DNA of 6,125 nt from Thermoproteota archaeon (lineage in GTDB: Archaea; Thermoproteota; Thermoprotei; Thermoproteales; Thermocladiaceae). The notes under the pieces were generated by a model. That model was not told the origin of the DNA, did no database searches, and saw only the letters and a list, made by a program, of their open reading frames with translations. This document shows positions 5,588 to 6,125 of the stretch, piece after piece. Location: assembly GCA_013153895.1 (NCBI GenBank), contig JAADDN010000105.1:1-6125 (forward strand), written 5' to 3'. Position numbers and translations under genes: made by a program. Position 1 is the stretch's first letter, and the number at the start of each line of letters is the position of its first letter.

Positions 5588-6125
5588 ACCTGCTTAGAGT
5601 CTTTGTTGCTGTAGAGATCACGGATGATAAGATAAGGAAGTTGATAGAGAGCATACAGAAAGAACTTCTGAAAGGTGGGGTAGATATCAAACCTGTAGAA
5701 CTAGAGAACCTACATATAACACTGAGATTTATAGGAGAGGTACCTCAGGCAACAGTTAATGAGATAATTAACAAGTTGAAGACAATATCTTATCAGAAGT
5801 TTAAAATGAGGATTAAGGGACTTGGAGCATTTCCATCACCATCAAACCCTAGAGTAATATGGGCTGGAGTTGCTGAAGGATCTAGAGAACTATCTGAGCT
5901 TCACGAAATCATTGAGAAATTGATTGGAAAGTACGGTATAAAAGATGATAAAGAGTTTACACCTCACCTCACAATTGCTCGAGTTAGATCACCTAGAAAT
6001 AAGCAGTACATAACATCAATAATAGAGAAGTATAAAGACCTCGAGTTTGGAGAACAGGAGGTATCATGCATAAAATTGAAGAGAAGCGTATTAACACCAA
6101 GAGGACCAATATATAGTGATCTTCT
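5584..6125 (+). CDS. thpR: RNA 2',3'-cyclic phosphodiesterase (2H family), 3' end cut by window edge
   Basis: The frame is open for 180 codons to the window edge, missing only the last few residues of a family usually near 180-190 long. It has the two HxTx motifs of the 2H phosphoesterases, HITL (44-47) and HLTI (128-131), in the expected positions, plus the family-typical start LLRVFVAVEI (3-12), the RFIGEV segment after the first motif, and the late LTPRGPIYSDL. These enzymes (formerly 2'-5' RNA ligase, LigT) hydrolyse 2',3'-cyclic phosphate ends of RNA to 2'-phosphates and can join tRNA halves 2'-5' in reverse. ATG 5584 overlaps the TFE-beta stop by 4 bases, and GTGA at 5574-5577 is a plausible Shine-Dalgarno site 6 bases upstream, so translation is probably coupled. 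In many archaea the next gene is the CCA-adding enzyme; that region is outside the window. Confidence 0.94.
   Translation, partial: MNLLRVFVAVEITDDKIRKLIESIQKELLKGGVDIKPVELENLHITLRFIGEVPQATVNEIINKLKTISYQKFKMRIKGLGAFPSPSNPRVIWAGVAEGSRELSELHEIIEKLIGKYGIKDDKEFTPHLTIARVRSPRNKQYITSIIEKYKDLEFGEQEVSCIKLKRSVLTPRGPIYSDL

Noticed and set aside
1..6125. CRISPR array, transposon, toxin-antitoxin or defence island
   Set aside because: I saw no spaced direct repeats, transposase or nuclease motifs or terminal inverted repeats. The RHH and winged-helix genes lack a small toxin partner; the neighbours are metabolic or housekeeping genes.

Overview
This is an AT-rich stretch of archaeal chromosome, most likely from a hyperthermophilic Thermoproteota (Crenarchaeota) lineage. 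The strongest clues are a gene for the TFE-beta type transcription factor (winged helix plus four-cysteine Fe-S motif), a geranylgeranyl-reductase-family enzyme with a trans-prenyl synthase, TATA boxes placed for leaderless mRNAs, AGA/ATA-rich codon use and a probable C/D box guide RNA. The exact order or genus cannot be told from the sequence.

Layout: (1) Positions 1-901, minus strand: the N-terminal 300 codons of a polytopic membrane protein resembling polysaccharide flippases (Wzx/MATE-like), running off the left edge. (2) 944-1006: divergent promoter region sharing one AT-rich TATA-like element. (3) 1007-3290, plus strand: tight cluster of a 61-residue winged-helix protein, a geranylgeranyl-reductase-family flavoenzyme and a polyprenyl diphosphate synthase; the last two genes overlap by 1 base. 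(4) 3330-5016, plus strand: a ribbon-helix-helix protein with a helical tail, then 3-dehydroquinate synthase (aroB) 13 bases downstream. (5) 5014-5080: a candidate C/D box sRNA that begins on the aroB stop codon. (6) 5117-6125, plus strand: TFE-beta overlapping by 4 bases the RNA 2',3'-cyclic phosphodiesterase gene (thpR), which loses only its last few codons at the right edge. No intergenic stretch exceeds about 100 bases.

How the genes may work together: the reductase/synthase pair looks like a module that builds a long all-trans prenyl chain and saturates it, for instance a quinone side chain, rather than only making C20 lipid precursors. This is inference. aroB supplies 3-dehydroquinate for the shikimate pathway and may be under control of the adjacent RHH protein, whose promoter carries a perfect 7-base inverted repeat. 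TFE-beta and ThpR form a small information-processing operon. I saw no CRISPR array, mobile element, tRNA or rRNA. The most notable item beyond ordinary genes is the guide-RNA candidate with a possible dedicated promoter inside the end of aroB.
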